This document shows positions 1-11,328 of a stretch of 64,000 bases of DNA, one piece after another. The DNA comes from Panax quinquefolius (lineage: Eukaryota; Streptophyta; Magnoliopsida; Apiales; Araliaceae). A program made the position numbers and the translations under genes. Every line of letters starts with the position of its first letter. Position 1 is the first letter of the stretch. The notes under the pieces are model-generated. The model was not told the DNA's origin, searched no databases, and worked only from the letters and a program-made list of their open reading frames with translations. The DNA lies in contig CM035166.1 in the NCBI GenBank assembly GCA_020205615.1, forward strand, positions 85,454,862 to 85,518,861, given 5' to 3'.

Positions 1-620
1 TGGTTATATTATATTCGATTGGCTCTGGGAATATTCGGTTTAGCGAGGGAATATTCGCATACAACTACTCAATCATTGGTGGACCCCTAATGTAATTATC
101 ATTCGGATCGAGAAAACGACAAAAATATTTTATTGAAATAACGGCGGAAGTTTTACCGTTGATCATTGTTGAACTACTCAGTAGTAAAAGTACAAAAGAA
201 TACGTGTGGTTGCATAGTAAGCACACGGTAGATTGATTATTGATGTTTATGTGAGAAGTCACTCGGTTTGATTCCATTATCACAATTAATAATATGAATT
301 ATTATAGCGATAATGACGTTTTGTTTTATTCAGTATTATTAACGTAATAAAACGAAACATCTTTTTTATATAAAATAGAATACTTTATTAAAGTTATTCT
401 ATAAATAGAATATATTATATTTTATTATGCATAGTGTTGCATAGTATTTTGCATAGTGTTTGCGTATAGTATTGCATAAAGTGTTTGCATAGTAAAATGT
501 TTTTATATAAATAGAATATATTATATTTTATTTAAAAGATTTTTCTTTAAATATGGACCCACGATTAAAGTAAATCAATCTGGACCGCTCATGGATTAGT
601 TACTTATGCATTCCATTTTC

Positions 621-630
621 TATAAATAGA
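621..630 (+). promoter_or_regulatory. LTR core promoter, TATA box
   Basis: TATAAATAGA occurs about 745 bp into the reconstructed LTR, just upstream of a GA-rich leader. The same box recurs at the equivalent place in the related LTRs: 6482 and 60667 on the + strand, and 31348-31356, 35575-35583 and 39751-39760 on the - strand. Conservation across five LTRs makes it the likely start region for the element transcript; the start itself is inferred. Confidence 0.6.
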
Positions 631-959
631 AGCTCATTCCTTCATTATTTTCTTTTAATTCATTGAAACTCAGAGAGAGAGAAATTATGAGAGAAGCTAT
701 AGAGAAAGTTATAGAAAGAAGAAGAGTATATTCGCTACTTCACTACTTCTATATTCATTCTTTTTTTACGGTAGTGGGTGTTATTCTTTCTTCTTCAAGA
801 GAACTTCGTTATTCCATTCACTATTATTCATTGAATAACTCGTAAAAGTGGCATACCCTATACATACAACGTGATACGCCATGGCATACCCTATACTTGG
901 TGAAATCCTTATGTTATTCCATTGCTTATTATTCTGCTCGAATAACCTATATACGCGGT

Positions 960-1240
960 TTACCCTATACTTGGTGACATTCTTCTATTATTACATTGGA
1001 ACATCCTGCTCATGTGTTTTACACAGGACTGGTTAAAATCTTTATTATTCTCGTTGGAACATCCATGCATGTGTTTTTACACCGACCTGGTTAAAATCTT
1101 TATTATTTCTCGTTGAATATCCTATCTCGTGTGTTTTACAGGACCGGTTCCATCTTTATTATTCTTGGAACATCCCGCCGATTGTGAATTTCACCGATTC
1201 TGGTTCCGTTATTATTATTATGTTCGAATAACACATATAT
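960..1240 (+). repeat. LTR minisatellite, 50-60 bp unit
   Basis: Four to five imperfect units each contain TTGGAACATCC, then GTGTTTTACA, then GGTTAAAATC or GGTTCC, then CTTTATTATTC. The same array occurs at 6835-7110 and 60840-61235, and inverted at 39295-39510. Units differ mainly around CTCGTTGG versus CTGTTGG. Confidence 0.75.
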
Positions 1241-2290
1241 GGCACCGCATGCATGGTGATTTCTTTTGTTATTCCATTCTTTATTATACCCGGTTAAGTT
1301 AAAACTTTGACTTCTATACTCCATGAAATTAGTAGAATATCCTTGATATTTGCGTTTCATCCAAAGATCTTTTCATGGAAATATTCTTCCGATCATTCTT
1401 GAATTTTACTCTACTAAACAAAGATCATGTTGACAATTTGGACGTTAATAATTCATGGATTAAATAATTCTTGAACTTGTTTTATTGAATTATTATGTCA
1501 TTGTCATCATCCTCATGTTATATTATGTTATCTTTGGCTTACGTGCATAGATGAACTTAGTATGATTATGATCGAGGATCATTCTAAGATAATCATGACT
1601 TGATATAAATGATGTGACAAAAGTCCTCAATGGCTGTGAATGCAAATGATGGATAGTTTTTTGGTATGATTATGACTGGGGTGATTAAGTATAGTCATGA
1701 CCATTGATAATTTGATGAAAATCCTCGACCGTGGTACATGGATGATTAGATGTGGTGGTTTATTATTGTCGAGTCTCAAATGATAAAAATTGATGAAAAC
1801 CTTTTAAAACCTAAAAGATAGTAGACTTTATTCTCTACTTGACTCTTTTAATGGATTGCTTATTCACCGCAGATTAAACCGGTTGTTTATTGTATTTTAT
1901 CGGTTTAACATCGTTGAAGGCTAATGATAATTTATTCTCGCATTATCTTAGTCATAATATTTCTTACTGGGCTAGTTGAGCTCACCCTTTCTTTCACTGT
2001 TCTCTTCAGGAAATGAGAACATAGTTGGGACGAAGTCGGGGAACGAAGTAATGGTCCAGAGGATAGCATTAATAGTCCTCACTATTCTGTGAAATAGTGT
2101 GATAATAGTTGTAATGAGGACTCCTTTTGAGTTTGTATAATATCTAGTAGACAATATTTGTATTCAAACTCATAGTTTATGTCGATTGCATATGCACGCT
2201 TATATTAGTAAGTTGTATTTGAATTTATGTACCATGTAAGTGGCGACTCAAGATGGGTGGACGATATCTAATTTTGGGGCGCCACACGGT

Positions 2291-2302
2291 TGGTATCGAG
2301 CT
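2291..2302 (+). other. Primer-binding site of element A (tRNA-iMet type)
   Basis: TTGGTATCGAGCTTAGG starts four bases after the LTR end. It matches the plant initiator-methionine tRNA 3' complement (TGGTATCAGAGC) except for one missing A. The related element B carries the complete form TTGGTATCAGAGCTTAGG at the same place (32888-32901, - strand). Confidence 0.85.
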
Positions 2303-2536
2303 TAGGATATGATCCCGCTAAGATGTGAGATAAGAACTAGGAGGAGAGACGGAAATTCCTTCGCTTAGTATGACCTACCTAAGTTTATTTGGTATTTAAT
2401 TGGCTCACGTCGAGTATAGGGATAATATTTGATATATTAATTAACCCTTGTGTTGTACAAGGCGGTGTTTGAAATGGCAAAATGAAAATCTTCACAATGG
2501 AGTGAATGTGACCGTTGTGACACCTTTAATCACTAA

Positions 2537-3240
2537 TCAGTTAATGCAAAGGTCGTCGACGAGGAACAAATTAGAGATATCCACGTAGTGAATGAAGAAC
2601 TAATTGTTGCACCTTTAGCTAGTTGCAGAGGTAGCAAATGAAAGTGAGGAAGAAGAGGAAGAAGAGGAAGAAGAGGAACCCGAGGAGAATTGGTTAGAAG
2701 AAATTTATGATCAAAACTTAGAATTACAAAATCGTGTTCGTGAGCTAGAAGAAGAACAGTTGAAGAACGCGGCAAATGGTCGTGGAACAAAGGGATACAA
2801 CAATTCAAAATTGGGTTACCCGATATGTGATGCTCGAACAAAATCACGCTTTGGGTGGTGTAAGATATTAAAGTTGGAATCGAGAATTTAAAATCAAATA
2901 TCGCCTAAAAGAAGAAACAATCGAACGAAGGAGAATAGGCGATGCATGGGTAAAAGTCGCACAACGCGTTGATAGTGTAGAAAAGACGTCCGATCCAATA
3001 AAGCCAAAATAGATGAAATGGACTTTGCTTTTGGACAAAGAATTGAGAATTCCAACATCGAATTCTAATTACCTGTGCATAGCGGTCAACCCGAATTCGA
3101 TATGGATCGGAGAATAATGATTCAAATAATGGATCAGAATGTGAAGAAGCACTTAAGGGTGGAATGTACCTATAGTAAAGTCAAACTTTGTAATTTAAGC
3201 GAGAGCGTTTGTCGAGAAACCGAACGAAGTTATTACGTAA
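2537..3240 (+). pseudogene. Degenerate acidic/coiled-coil ORF inside element A
   Basis: Three reading-frame segments read like one decayed protein. The first (from about 2537) contains DEEQIRDIHVVNEEL. The second (about 2625-2890) has a run of eleven glutamates followed by LELQNRVRELEEEQLK, a likely coiled coil. The third (about 2925-3240) contains VAQRVDSVEKTSD and then FGQRIENSNIEF. Frameshifts near 2620 and 3000 and stops at 2889, 3008 and 3066 break it. A GTAAGT splice-donor-like word follows at about 3237. I recognise no family. The position directly after the primer site suggests a gag-like or structural protein; a captured host exon is the alternative. Confidence 0.4.
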
Positions 3241-4019
3241 GTTAATTATAAATTAATGCTAAATCTATACTTTATTCAATACAAGTTCTACCCACTCTTT
3301 TATTTCACCTAGTTGTGTTCAACGCTTAAATTTGACTCAAGAAGTTAAACTTTGACTTATTGGTTGAAACTTCGTTAGTAGGAGCCTTCGTTATCGCTTA
3401 CTATTTTTAAATCTTGTTGATTCAAATAAACATTTTCACGCTAATTCGTCGATCTTATCTTTTGAAAATACTTGCCTTTGATGTGATTTTTAGGAATCAA
3501 TTGGTTAGCTAATCATCATGCTTTTCGTAAGGTTGTTAGCTTTTATATTCATAACCAACCTATTATACTAATTCAAAGTAACCAAACCCTAAAGTTAATC
3601 ATCATATATCAAGCCATAAGAAAAGAGTCTCGAACCTTTCGTTGTTGACTTCCTTGTGTGGAATGCCGGCGGACTGGGACTTCAGAGGCGAATGAAGATG
3701 GCAAGTTTATAGGTATCATTGTGGAGGTCTTTATCTAGGTTAAGGGATAGAAGTCACATTGGTATCAATGTGACGTATTATCCAAGTCTTGGATAAGAGT
3801 AACGCTTTTGAATGATATTTCTATCATTAATAAATTTCTTGACGTATTCTTGAAGATTTCCTAGCCTACCCTAGAGCGTGAAATCGAATTTTGTATTGAC
3901 CCCAAGATAAAAAACCCATTTCTTAAACCCTCAAATATTTCTTCAACTAAATAAACAGCTTTACGTGGTTTATGATGAAAGTCATAATAAAAGCATTGGA
4001 ATAATGAAAATCATGGGTA
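3241..4019 (+). other. Non-coding internal region of element A
   Basis: This stretch has no sustained open frame on either strand and no repeat I can match elsewhere in the window. It is AT-rich and lies between the broken coiled-coil ORF and the LTR-derived block. Confidence 0.5.
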
Positions 4020-5545
4020 TATGAAGTATTAGTAAGTTTTATGATGAGTTATGTTGGTTAGTACGTAAAAACATGAAAGTTTCTTAGAAATCACAAAGAG
4101 TTGAAAATCGATTTTAGTGAAAAACGTAACATGAAATTAAATTGACCATATCTCCTATTATATTTTGAATTTTTGAATGTGGTCAAGTCCTAGAGTTAGA
4201 TCTATGAGTTACCTAACTAATCCAAGTGGAATTACTGGAAAAGGTGTTGTAGATTTTGTGTGGACTGATTTTAGCAAAGGAGTGCAAAGCTGCAAAAAAA
4301 CCGAAAAAGCTTCACGCCATGATTTTAGAGAGGCTGTTTCGGCCACTTAAATTATGAGAAAAATTTGGCCTTTTGGGACATGAAAGTATATGGTATAAAG
4401 TACCTCCTGTCCAAAAATGAGCTCATTCTCGACTTAAAATGAGCAAGTTATGACTATTTCAATATTTAGGTTTTTCCGATTTAAAACGCTATAACCGGAG
4501 TTCTATAACTCCGATGACCATGAAATTTAAACTGGAAGCTCACATTAACATGTGTAAGATCCTGCCAAGATTTGGGAATTTCTGGAGTTAAACTTGAGGT
4601 AGCTAATTTCTTAAGGAATTAAGTGGAAATTGATTTTTAAAAATAGTAAATAAATTTTAAAAATTCCGAGAAAAATATATTTTCATTATGGGACTATATT
4701 ATGCTAAATTCCAGAAAAGAAATATTTTTGGGGCTGATTTGGTATTTTCATGAAAATAGTTTAGTTACTTAACATATGAGTTAAATATGTTATATGAAGT
4801 AATAAAAGTTGAAAATAGGATTTTATGGCCAGAGAATCCTATATATAGTATATGCATATTTTTTGATGAGGATTTGATAATTGGTGATGATATCTTATGA
4901 GTATGACATTTTTGAATGATTAAATGCATTATATGGTAAAGTGTAAACAATTAAGATAAATTGTTTATAAATTTAAGAAGTGATTAAAATATTGTTATAA
5001 TATTAATGTTATTAGATTATGAGATTATTAAATGATTGATAACATGGGGATATTCTTGAATCTCGGATAAATTATATTATAAATGTTTAATATTTATCCT
5101 TTATCTCATTTGATTGATTCTTTATATCATTATCCTCATGTTTATATTATGTTGAAAGTCATCATGGCTTAAAGGTGCATAGATGAACTTGGTATGATTT
5201 ATGACCACGGATTATTCTAAGATAATCATAATCAGTAAATGAATACACAATTATCTTTGGCAGTAGTGCATGGATAATTTGTGGTCGTGATACTAATGAA
5301 TATCCTCGGCCGTAGTGCGGGGATGATTCGATGATGTGGATTAATTATTGAAATTTGAGTCTCAAAGAATGAAATATTAATTCATGGATGCGTTCAAAGT
5401 CATCGTGGCTTACGTGCATAGATGGACTTGGTATGATTATGACGATTGGGATTGTTTCGGTATAATCATAATCAGATTGAAAACACGAATATCCTTGGCC
5501 AAATTGGTGCATGGATAATTCGTGGTCGTGATACTATTAAGTGCG
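4020..5545 (+). repeat. LTR-derived block within the internal region of element A
   Basis: From GATGAGTTATGTTGG to about CGTGGTCGTGATACTA this internal stretch is homologous, in the same orientation, to the middle of solo LTR C (reverse complement of about 37700-39060). The flanking LTR copies of element A (1-2286, 5747-8161) lack most of this segment: they pass directly from the TATGTCATTGTCATCATCC sequence to the GCATAGATG repeats. The internal region therefore carries LTR-type sequence that its own LTRs have lost. It ends about 190 bp before the polypurine tract. Confidence 0.75.
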
Positions 5546-5710
5546 TCTTAGCATTATTGGTTTTATGATTTGTATATCTTTAAATTTTGTAGTGCAAAGA
5601 TGAATTGTTAATGAATAGCTTTGGCAGATTTCAAAGATGAATTTAATATTTTTAAACGATAAAGGTATTCAAGGTATCCTCATCTCTTTATCATACTGTG
5701 TATCGTACCC

Positions 5711-5746
5711 TAATTTCGAGGGGCGAAATTCCATAAGGAGGGAGAT
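5711..5746 (+). other. Polypurine tract of element A
   Basis: AAGGAGGGAGAT (5735-5746) abuts the 3' LTR start TGTGAGACCCC. Just upstream, AATTTCGAGGGGCGAAATTC resembles the conserved 3' end of chromovirus pol. The equivalent sequence in element B (- strand, 32570-32620) reads ATTTCGAGGACGAAATTTC. This is the expected plus-strand primer site. Confidence 0.8.
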
Positions 5747-8161
5747 TGTGAGACCCCATATTTTATTAATAAAGATTTAAATTTGGTGAAATAATTTTTA
5801 ATATTGTGGTGTGAATTTGAGATAATATTATAGTTGTGGGTAGTATTTATAAATTTTGCAAAGTATGCAAGTGGTTATATTATATTCGATTGGTGGGAAT
5901 ATTCGGTTTAGCAGGAATATTCGCATAACTACTCAATCATTGGTGGACCCCATAATGTAATTATTGTCGGATCGAGAAAACGATAAAAATATTTTATTGA
6001 AATAACGGCGGAAGTTTTACAGATTGATATTGTTGAACTACTTCGGTAGTAAAAGTAAAAGAATACGTGTGGTTGCATAAGAAATACCTGCGGTATTGAT
6101 TATCGATGCCTATGTGAGAAGTCACCGGTTTGATTCCATTATTGTCAATTAATAATATGAATTATTATAAGCGATAATGACGTTTTGTTTTATTCAGATT
6201 ATTAACGTAATAAAAATGTAAACATCTTTTATATAAAATAGAATACTTTATTAAAGTTATTCTATAAATAGAATATATTATATTTTATTACGATAGTGTT
6301 GCATAGTATTTTGCATAGTGTTTTGCATAGTATTGCATAGTGTTTGCATAGTAAAATGTTTTTATATAAATAGAATATATTATATTTTATTTAAAAGATT
6401 TTTCTTTAAATATGGACCGCCGATTAAAGTAAATCAATCTGGACTGTTTCATGGATTAGTTACTTATGCATTCCATTTTTCTATAAATGAAGCTCATTCC
6501 TTCATTATTTTCTTACTTAATTCATTGAAACTCTGTAGAGAGAGAAATTATAGAGAGAAGCTATAGAGAGAAAGTTATAGAAAGAAGAAGAGTATTCGCT
6601 ACTTCACTACTTCTATATTCAGTTCTTTTTACGGTAAAGGGTGTTATTCTTTCTTCTTCAAGAGAACTTACATTATTCCATTCACTATTATTCATTGAAT
6701 AACTTTGTAAAAGTGGCATACCCTATACATAACCTCAGATATGCTGCAGATACCCTATACTTGGTGAAATCCTTATGTTATTCCATTGCTTATTATTCTG
6801 CTGAATAACCTATATGCTGCGGTTTACCCTATACTTGGTGACATTCTTCTATTATTCATTTGGAACATCCTGCTCGTGTGTTTTACACCGGACTGGTTCC
6901 GCCTTCTTTATTATTCTGTTGGAACATCCATGCTCATGTGTTTTACAGGATTTTGACTGGTTAAAATCTTTATTATTCTGTTGGAATATCCTATTCACGT
7001 GTGTTTTACACCGGATCGGGTTCCATCTTTATTATTACTGTTGAACATCACTTGCGGTGTGAATTTCACACGATTTTGGTTCCGTTATTATTATTATGTT
7101 GGAATAACTCCGTCATGGCAAGCACCGCATGCATGGTGATTTCTTTTGTTATTCCATTCTTTATTATACCCGGTTGGTTAAAACTTTGACTTCTATACTC
7201 CATGAAATTAGTAGAATATCCTTGATATTTGCGTTTCATCCAAAGATCTTTTCATGGAAATATTCTTCCGATCATTCTTGAATTTTACTCTACTAAACAA
7301 AGATCGTGTTGACAATTTGGACGTTAATAATTCATGGATTAAATAATTCTTGAACTTGTTTTATTGAATTATTATGTCATTGTCATCATCCTCATGTTAT
7401 ATTATGTTATCTTTCGCTTACGTGCATAGATGAACTTAGTATGATTATGATCGGGGATCATTCGGTATAATCATGACTTGATATAAATGATGTGACAAAA
7501 GTCCTCGGTGGTCTGTAATGCGTTGATGGATAGTTTTTTGGTATGATTATGACCGGGGTGATTCGGTATAGTCATGACCATTGATAATTTGATGAAAATC
7601 CTTGACCGTGGTACATGGATGATTAGATGTGGTGGTTTATTATTGTTTGAGTCTCGTGATAAAAATTGATGAAAACCTTTTAAAACCTAAAAGATAGTAG
7701 ACTTTATTCTCTACTTGACTCTTTTAATGGATTGCTTATTCACTGCAGTTAAACCGGTTGTCTATTGTATTTTATCGGTTTAACATTGTTGAAGGCTAAT
7801 GATAATTTATTCGCATTATCTTAGTCATAATATTTCTTCTTGGGCTAGTTGAGCTCACCCTTTCTTTCACCGTTTCTCTTTGAAATGAGAACATAGCCGG
7901 GAGACGAGTCGGGAACGTAAGTAATGGTCCAGAGGATAGCATTAATAGTCCTCACTATTCGTGAAATAGTGTGATAATAGTTGTAATGAGGACTCCTTTT
8001 GAGTTTGTATAATATCTAGTAGACAATATTTGTATTCAAACTCATAGTTTATGTCGTATTGCATACCTGACAGTTATATTAGTAAGTTGTATTTGAATTT
8101 ATGTACCATGTAAGTGGCGACTCAAGATGGGTGACGTATATCTAATTTTGGGGGCGTCACA
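5747..8161 (+). repeat. 3' LTR of element A
   Basis: It starts TGTGAGACCCC and ends GGGGGCGTCACA, 2415 bp. It is a direct copy of 1-2286 with the TATA box at 6482 and the 50-60 bp tandem array at 6835-7110. At several places it reads CAGA(T) where the left copy has CG words, for example near 6020 and 6743-6762. Confidence 0.9.
6835..7110 (+). repeat. LTR minisatellite, 50-60 bp unit (3' LTR of A)
   Basis: Same array as at 960-1240, with TTGGAACATCC, GTGTTTTACA and TTTATTATTCTG in each unit. Short in-frame stretches arise here only from the repeat and have no coding meaning. Confidence 0.7.
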
Positions 8162-8976
8162 AGATTGATTTAACTTATTACACTTTAGTACCCCTAAAGT
8201 TTTCCAAGTTTGCATTATTCCCCTATAACTTTTGTAATTCACTTATCTTCAATAAATACATTCTTAATACTTCAACAATTATTCATCATTAATATTATAA
8301 CTCACAATATTTAACAACCAGATCATTCCCAGGAAAGAGGGGGCTTTCCGATAAGGATTTCTCTCTATTGGCGTGCAATTAGGTGACCAAACCTCTCATC
8401 GACAGAACTTTCTAGACATTGTCAATATTGCAAATAATAATATGAATAACTTTGTTGTCTAAATAATTGATTTAATAATATAAAATATTATGCAGATGAT
8501 ACTGTGACAATAATTGAATCAAATAATGTGAGATACTATACAACAATTACTATAGCAATAATTGAGTAAACGGAGTGGCTTCTTACGTAAGCATCAATAA
8601 TCAATACCGTGTGCTACTATGCAACCACGCGTATTACTGTATTTTTACCACTGGGTATCTCAACAGTTTAACGATAAAACTTTCGCCGTTATTTTTATAA
8701 AAAGATATTTATGTCATTTTCTAACAACAACAATACTTCCGTTGTGGGGTCCACCATGATTGTACCGTCGTACGAATATTCCCTGTTAAAAAGAATATTC
8801 CACGACCAATCGAATATTCCTCGATACAACGAATATTTTATATCAACTTGCTTACTTTGCAAAAATTTCAAATATCACCCTTAACTTTAACCTTTTATCA
8901 ATTTAACTATTTATTAAATAGAATAATAATTATAAGAAAATTGAATACTTTTATTTCATAAATTTGGGGTCTTACA
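8162..8976 (-). mobile_element. Fragment of a related LTR in reverse orientation
   Basis: Reading the - strand from 8976 gives TGTAAGACCCCAAATTTAT and then the first 700 bp or so of the A/B/C LTR family, including the block containing CTTTCCTGGGAATG. It interrupts a copia gag gene at 8976/8977, so it was inserted into that gene. It is cut on its other side by the end of element A. The first 110 bp (8162-8275) match the family poorly and are unassigned. Confidence 0.7.
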
Positions 8977-9370
8977 ACCAATCTATTAAACTCATTAATA
9001 TGATTAGTCAAATCTGACCCTTCTTCCATTCGAAGTCGGTACAATTCCTTCTTCAAATATATTCGGTTTGACAGAGACTTTAACTTGTAAACTTTCTCAA
9101 GTTTCACCCACAAGTCCTTCGAAGAGGTTTTTTTTTTTTGTCAAAAACTGATATTTGATATGTGGCGCCAAACTCAACCTGATTGTTGTCACGACCTTTG
9201 CTTCAAGTTCCGTCTATTTTTCATCTGTCAAAGTTGCTTGTTTCTTCCCTTCTAGTGCCTTTGACAATCCCTATTGAGCCAATATATCTTTAACCGCACA
9301 CTGCCAAATACTGAAATTTGACTTTTCGTCAAATGGTTCAACTTTGTATCTCGTACTTATACTTGTCATC
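8977..9370 (-). pseudogene. Ty1/copia gag fragment (copia-3)
   Basis: The - strand from about 9370 begins with an ATG and reads a typical copia gag N-terminus (RYKVEPFDEKSNFSIW), with LWVKLEKVYK-type and KSLSNRIYLKK motifs and GSDLTNHINEFNRLV of the UBN2 domain. There are in-frame stops near 9275 and 9210, and a T-run frameshift near 9128-9140. The 3' part is lost at the LTR insertion at 8976. The gene formed the capsid of the element and is dead. Confidence 0.8.
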
Positions 9371-10183
9371 TTCGTATTTCTGACATACGGGATTTCTCTT
9401 TAAAAAGATCGTACCAGTTGGTCAGGTAAGTGTAAGTCGGGTGGGAGTCTCTTCGGACTTTGCAATAGTGACTAATTAAATAATCAACTTTCTTAAAGGC
9501 ACTGCCTTTGAAACCACTTTCCTAGACACCAACGACGTGAACCAAAAGTTTTTGATACCAATTATTGAGAAATCAGACTCACACAAATAAACTAAGATAA
9601 ATACAAGGTAATTGTTAAATTCACAACACTTTTTGTTATTGTCGTAACAAAAGTATCGCTGTAGATGTATAGCGACGGTGAAAATCATCGCTATAGAAAC
9701 ATTTTTGTTGTGGAAATAATAATTTTTGTTGTGGATTTAATAATTTCTTAAATACAAACACACTACTGTATGAGATATAAAATATTAACACCAGAATTTT
9801 ACGTGAAAACCAAACTGAGAAAAACCACATGAAGAGAACTCAGAAATCCACTTTGAAAATAATATGGAGAATACAAATTTTCAATTGAGAAATAAACTAA
9901 CTGTTTATTTTTTTCTCTACACCCTCACTCTCTCTATTTGCTCTAACTTGCTCTATTTGAGTTTTTCTATTTCTTGTTTCTGCTTCTCGTTTCTGTGGAG
10001 TAGTTGCTCATCCGAGCATTCTATTTATAGTGCAAAACTCGGGAGACAAGCTCCATAAATCTAAAGAACCAAAGTTTGACAAATGGGTCCCACAAAAGAA
10101 AAAACCAATCTTCAGACAACCAATTTCAAACCTCGAGCAACGTGATTCTTCAATAATGCAAGGCAACTTTTTTCAACATAAGG
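9371..10183 (-). mobile_element. Copia-3 leader, primer site and 5' LTR remnant
   Basis: TGGTATCA on the - strand at 9553-9560 is an initiator-Met primer site a few bases after a likely LTR end (TTTCTCA). The LTR then extends rightwards with a TATA box, TATAAATAG, at 10021-10029 (- strand). The outer end is unclear because a MITE sits at 10186. A 9640-9705 segment with GTATAGCGACGG and ATCGCTATAG resembles the CACTA subterminal repeats near 17500-17850. Confidence 0.55.
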
Positions 10184-10185
10184 TA

Positions 10186-10919
10186 CTCCCTCGGTTCCCT
10201 TTTATCAGTCGTTGGAGGCCAATGAACAATTATTAAGAAAAGTAATGGCATTACATTGTGAAGTGTAAAATTAAACTCAAATGACTAAACTGACCTTTTT
10301 TACTCTTTAGTATCACATTCTCCAACAACAATTTAAAGAGGAAAAAGAAAACCCAATGTCAGATCTTTCTCAAAACCCAATGTCCCACATTGATAATATC
10401 CCATCTACTCCAAAAATCCCCCTACTTTCTCATATTGAGACGACATTCTTCTTTTGCCAAGCTCGCCTTTTGGTCTTTTGTGTTCTTGATCATGATCTTT
10501 GTCTTCTTTAGATCACCATCTTCATCCTCCTTATTGCCCTCGTATCTCTCTTGTCGTTCTCTTAGAATTCAGAACACATGGGTTTTTCCAGCGCCACCCT
10601 TTTTGTTCCTCGCCAACACGTCGGCAGTGAAAATCGCCGACATCCTCCCCGGAGCAGCCGAAAAAAACCAATGTGTTCAGGAGTAGGAAAAAACCCATGC
10701 GGTGGGGGATCCGGGTTGTTTGTGTAAAGAAGTGTGGAGGAGGAGGAAGATAAGAGAAATTGGGAACGTGAGTTGAAATTAAATAGGAGTATGAAGATGA
10801 GATAGTGTAGGGGTAAGTTAGGAAGATAAGAGAAAATTTCTCCTAAAAATCTGCAAACGGCACTTAATTAGGAATCAGTTTTTTTCTCTAAAGCGACACT
10901 TAATATGGAACCGAGGGAG
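10186..10919. mobile_element. Stowaway-like (Tc1/mariner) non-autonomous element
   Basis: Perfect 13 bp terminal inverted repeats, CTCCCTCGGTTCC at 10186 and GGAACCGAGGGAG ending at 10919, are flanked by TA on both sides (10184-10185, 10920-10921). The ends fit the Stowaway consensus CTCCCTCCGTYCC with its TA target site. At 734 bp it is longer than a typical MITE. An open stretch at 10390-10686 is not recognisable as transposase and is probably chance. Confidence 0.85.
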
Positions 10920-10921
10920 TA

Positions 10922-11048
10922 CCTTTTTACCAGGTACATCAACCAAGCACTGAATCTCAGTGCTACTGATGCGATATAACAAGATGGGTGAAGGGTTTGC
11001 TAAGATAACATGTCTATGATTGGGATATAGAAACTGACACTTTTTTAG
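10922..11048. other. Short unassigned stretch between two MITEs
   Basis: On the - strand it reads about 30 codons without a stop including SSTEIQCLVDVPG, which I cannot place. It may belong to the same captured fragment as the topoisomerase-like exon beyond the next MITE. Confidence 0.25.
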
Positions 11049-11050
11049 TA

Positions 11051-11322
11051 CTACCCCTGTCCCTAAAAGATTGTCGTTTAAGATTTTTGCACATGGATTA
11101 AGAAAGTATCATTTACCAAGTAAAATTTGTTTAAAATTCCATCACTACCCATTTATGGGAAGTTGAAAACTATTAATACAAGGGAGAGAATTTCTTGGGA
11201 CAATGAGAGAAGGTATAGGTAATATAGGAAAGCAAACAATTTATTCTCCTCAAAAGTTGTAAATGACAAACATTTTGGAACAAATTTTTTCTTCTAAAAC
11301 GACAATCTTTTAGGAACAGAGA
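11051..11322. mobile_element. Stowaway-like MITE
   Basis: Inverted ends CCCTAAAAGATTGTCGTTT (left) and AACGACAATCTTTTAGGAAC (right) lie about 270 bp apart, with no coding capacity. The size, end sequence and TA on the left fit a Stowaway MITE. The right target-site copy is not clear. Confidence 0.75.
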
Positions 11323-11328
11323 TTTTGC

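Larger units (their letters stand above)
1..2286 (+). repeat. 5' LTR of element A (left end cut by window)
   Basis: The sequence is collinear with 5872-8161 almost to the base. It ends GGGGCGCCACA, equivalent to GGGGGCGTCACA in the right copy, and is followed directly by a primer-binding site. The two copies differ by many short indels and by substitutions concentrated at CG-containing words. A block of 50-60 bp tandem repeats lies at 960-1240 and a TATA box at 621-630. The LTR codes for nothing recognisable. Confidence 0.88.
1..8161 (+). mobile_element. Non-autonomous LTR retrotransposon, element A
   Basis: Two direct copies of a long repeat (1-2286 and 5747-8161) flank a 3.46 kb internal region with a primer-binding site just inside the left copy and a polypurine tract just before the right copy. 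This is the diagnostic layout of an LTR retrotransposon on the + strand. Alignment of the two copies by eye shows the window opens about 125 bp inside the left LTR. No protease, reverse transcriptase, RNase H or integrase motif is visible between the LTRs, so it is a LARD-like non-autonomous element. The polypurine tract lies in a sequence like the 3' end of chromovirus pol, which suggests a Tekay/Del-type helper (inference). Confidence 0.88.

Noticed and set aside
6814..7189. Hydrophobic open frames that look like membrane proteins
   Set aside because: They arise from the T-rich 50-60 bp LTR minisatellite; three frames are open by periodicity and the same occurs at 60833-61314.
9760..9772. 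CACTACTGTATGAG as the left end of CACTA-1
   Set aside because: It diverges from CACTACTAGAAAA after seven bases and the similar subterminal words lie on the outer side.
10390..10686. 98-codon open frame as a mariner transposase remnant
   Set aside because: No DDE/D motif or helix-turn-helix is visible; Leu/Phe-rich chance composition.
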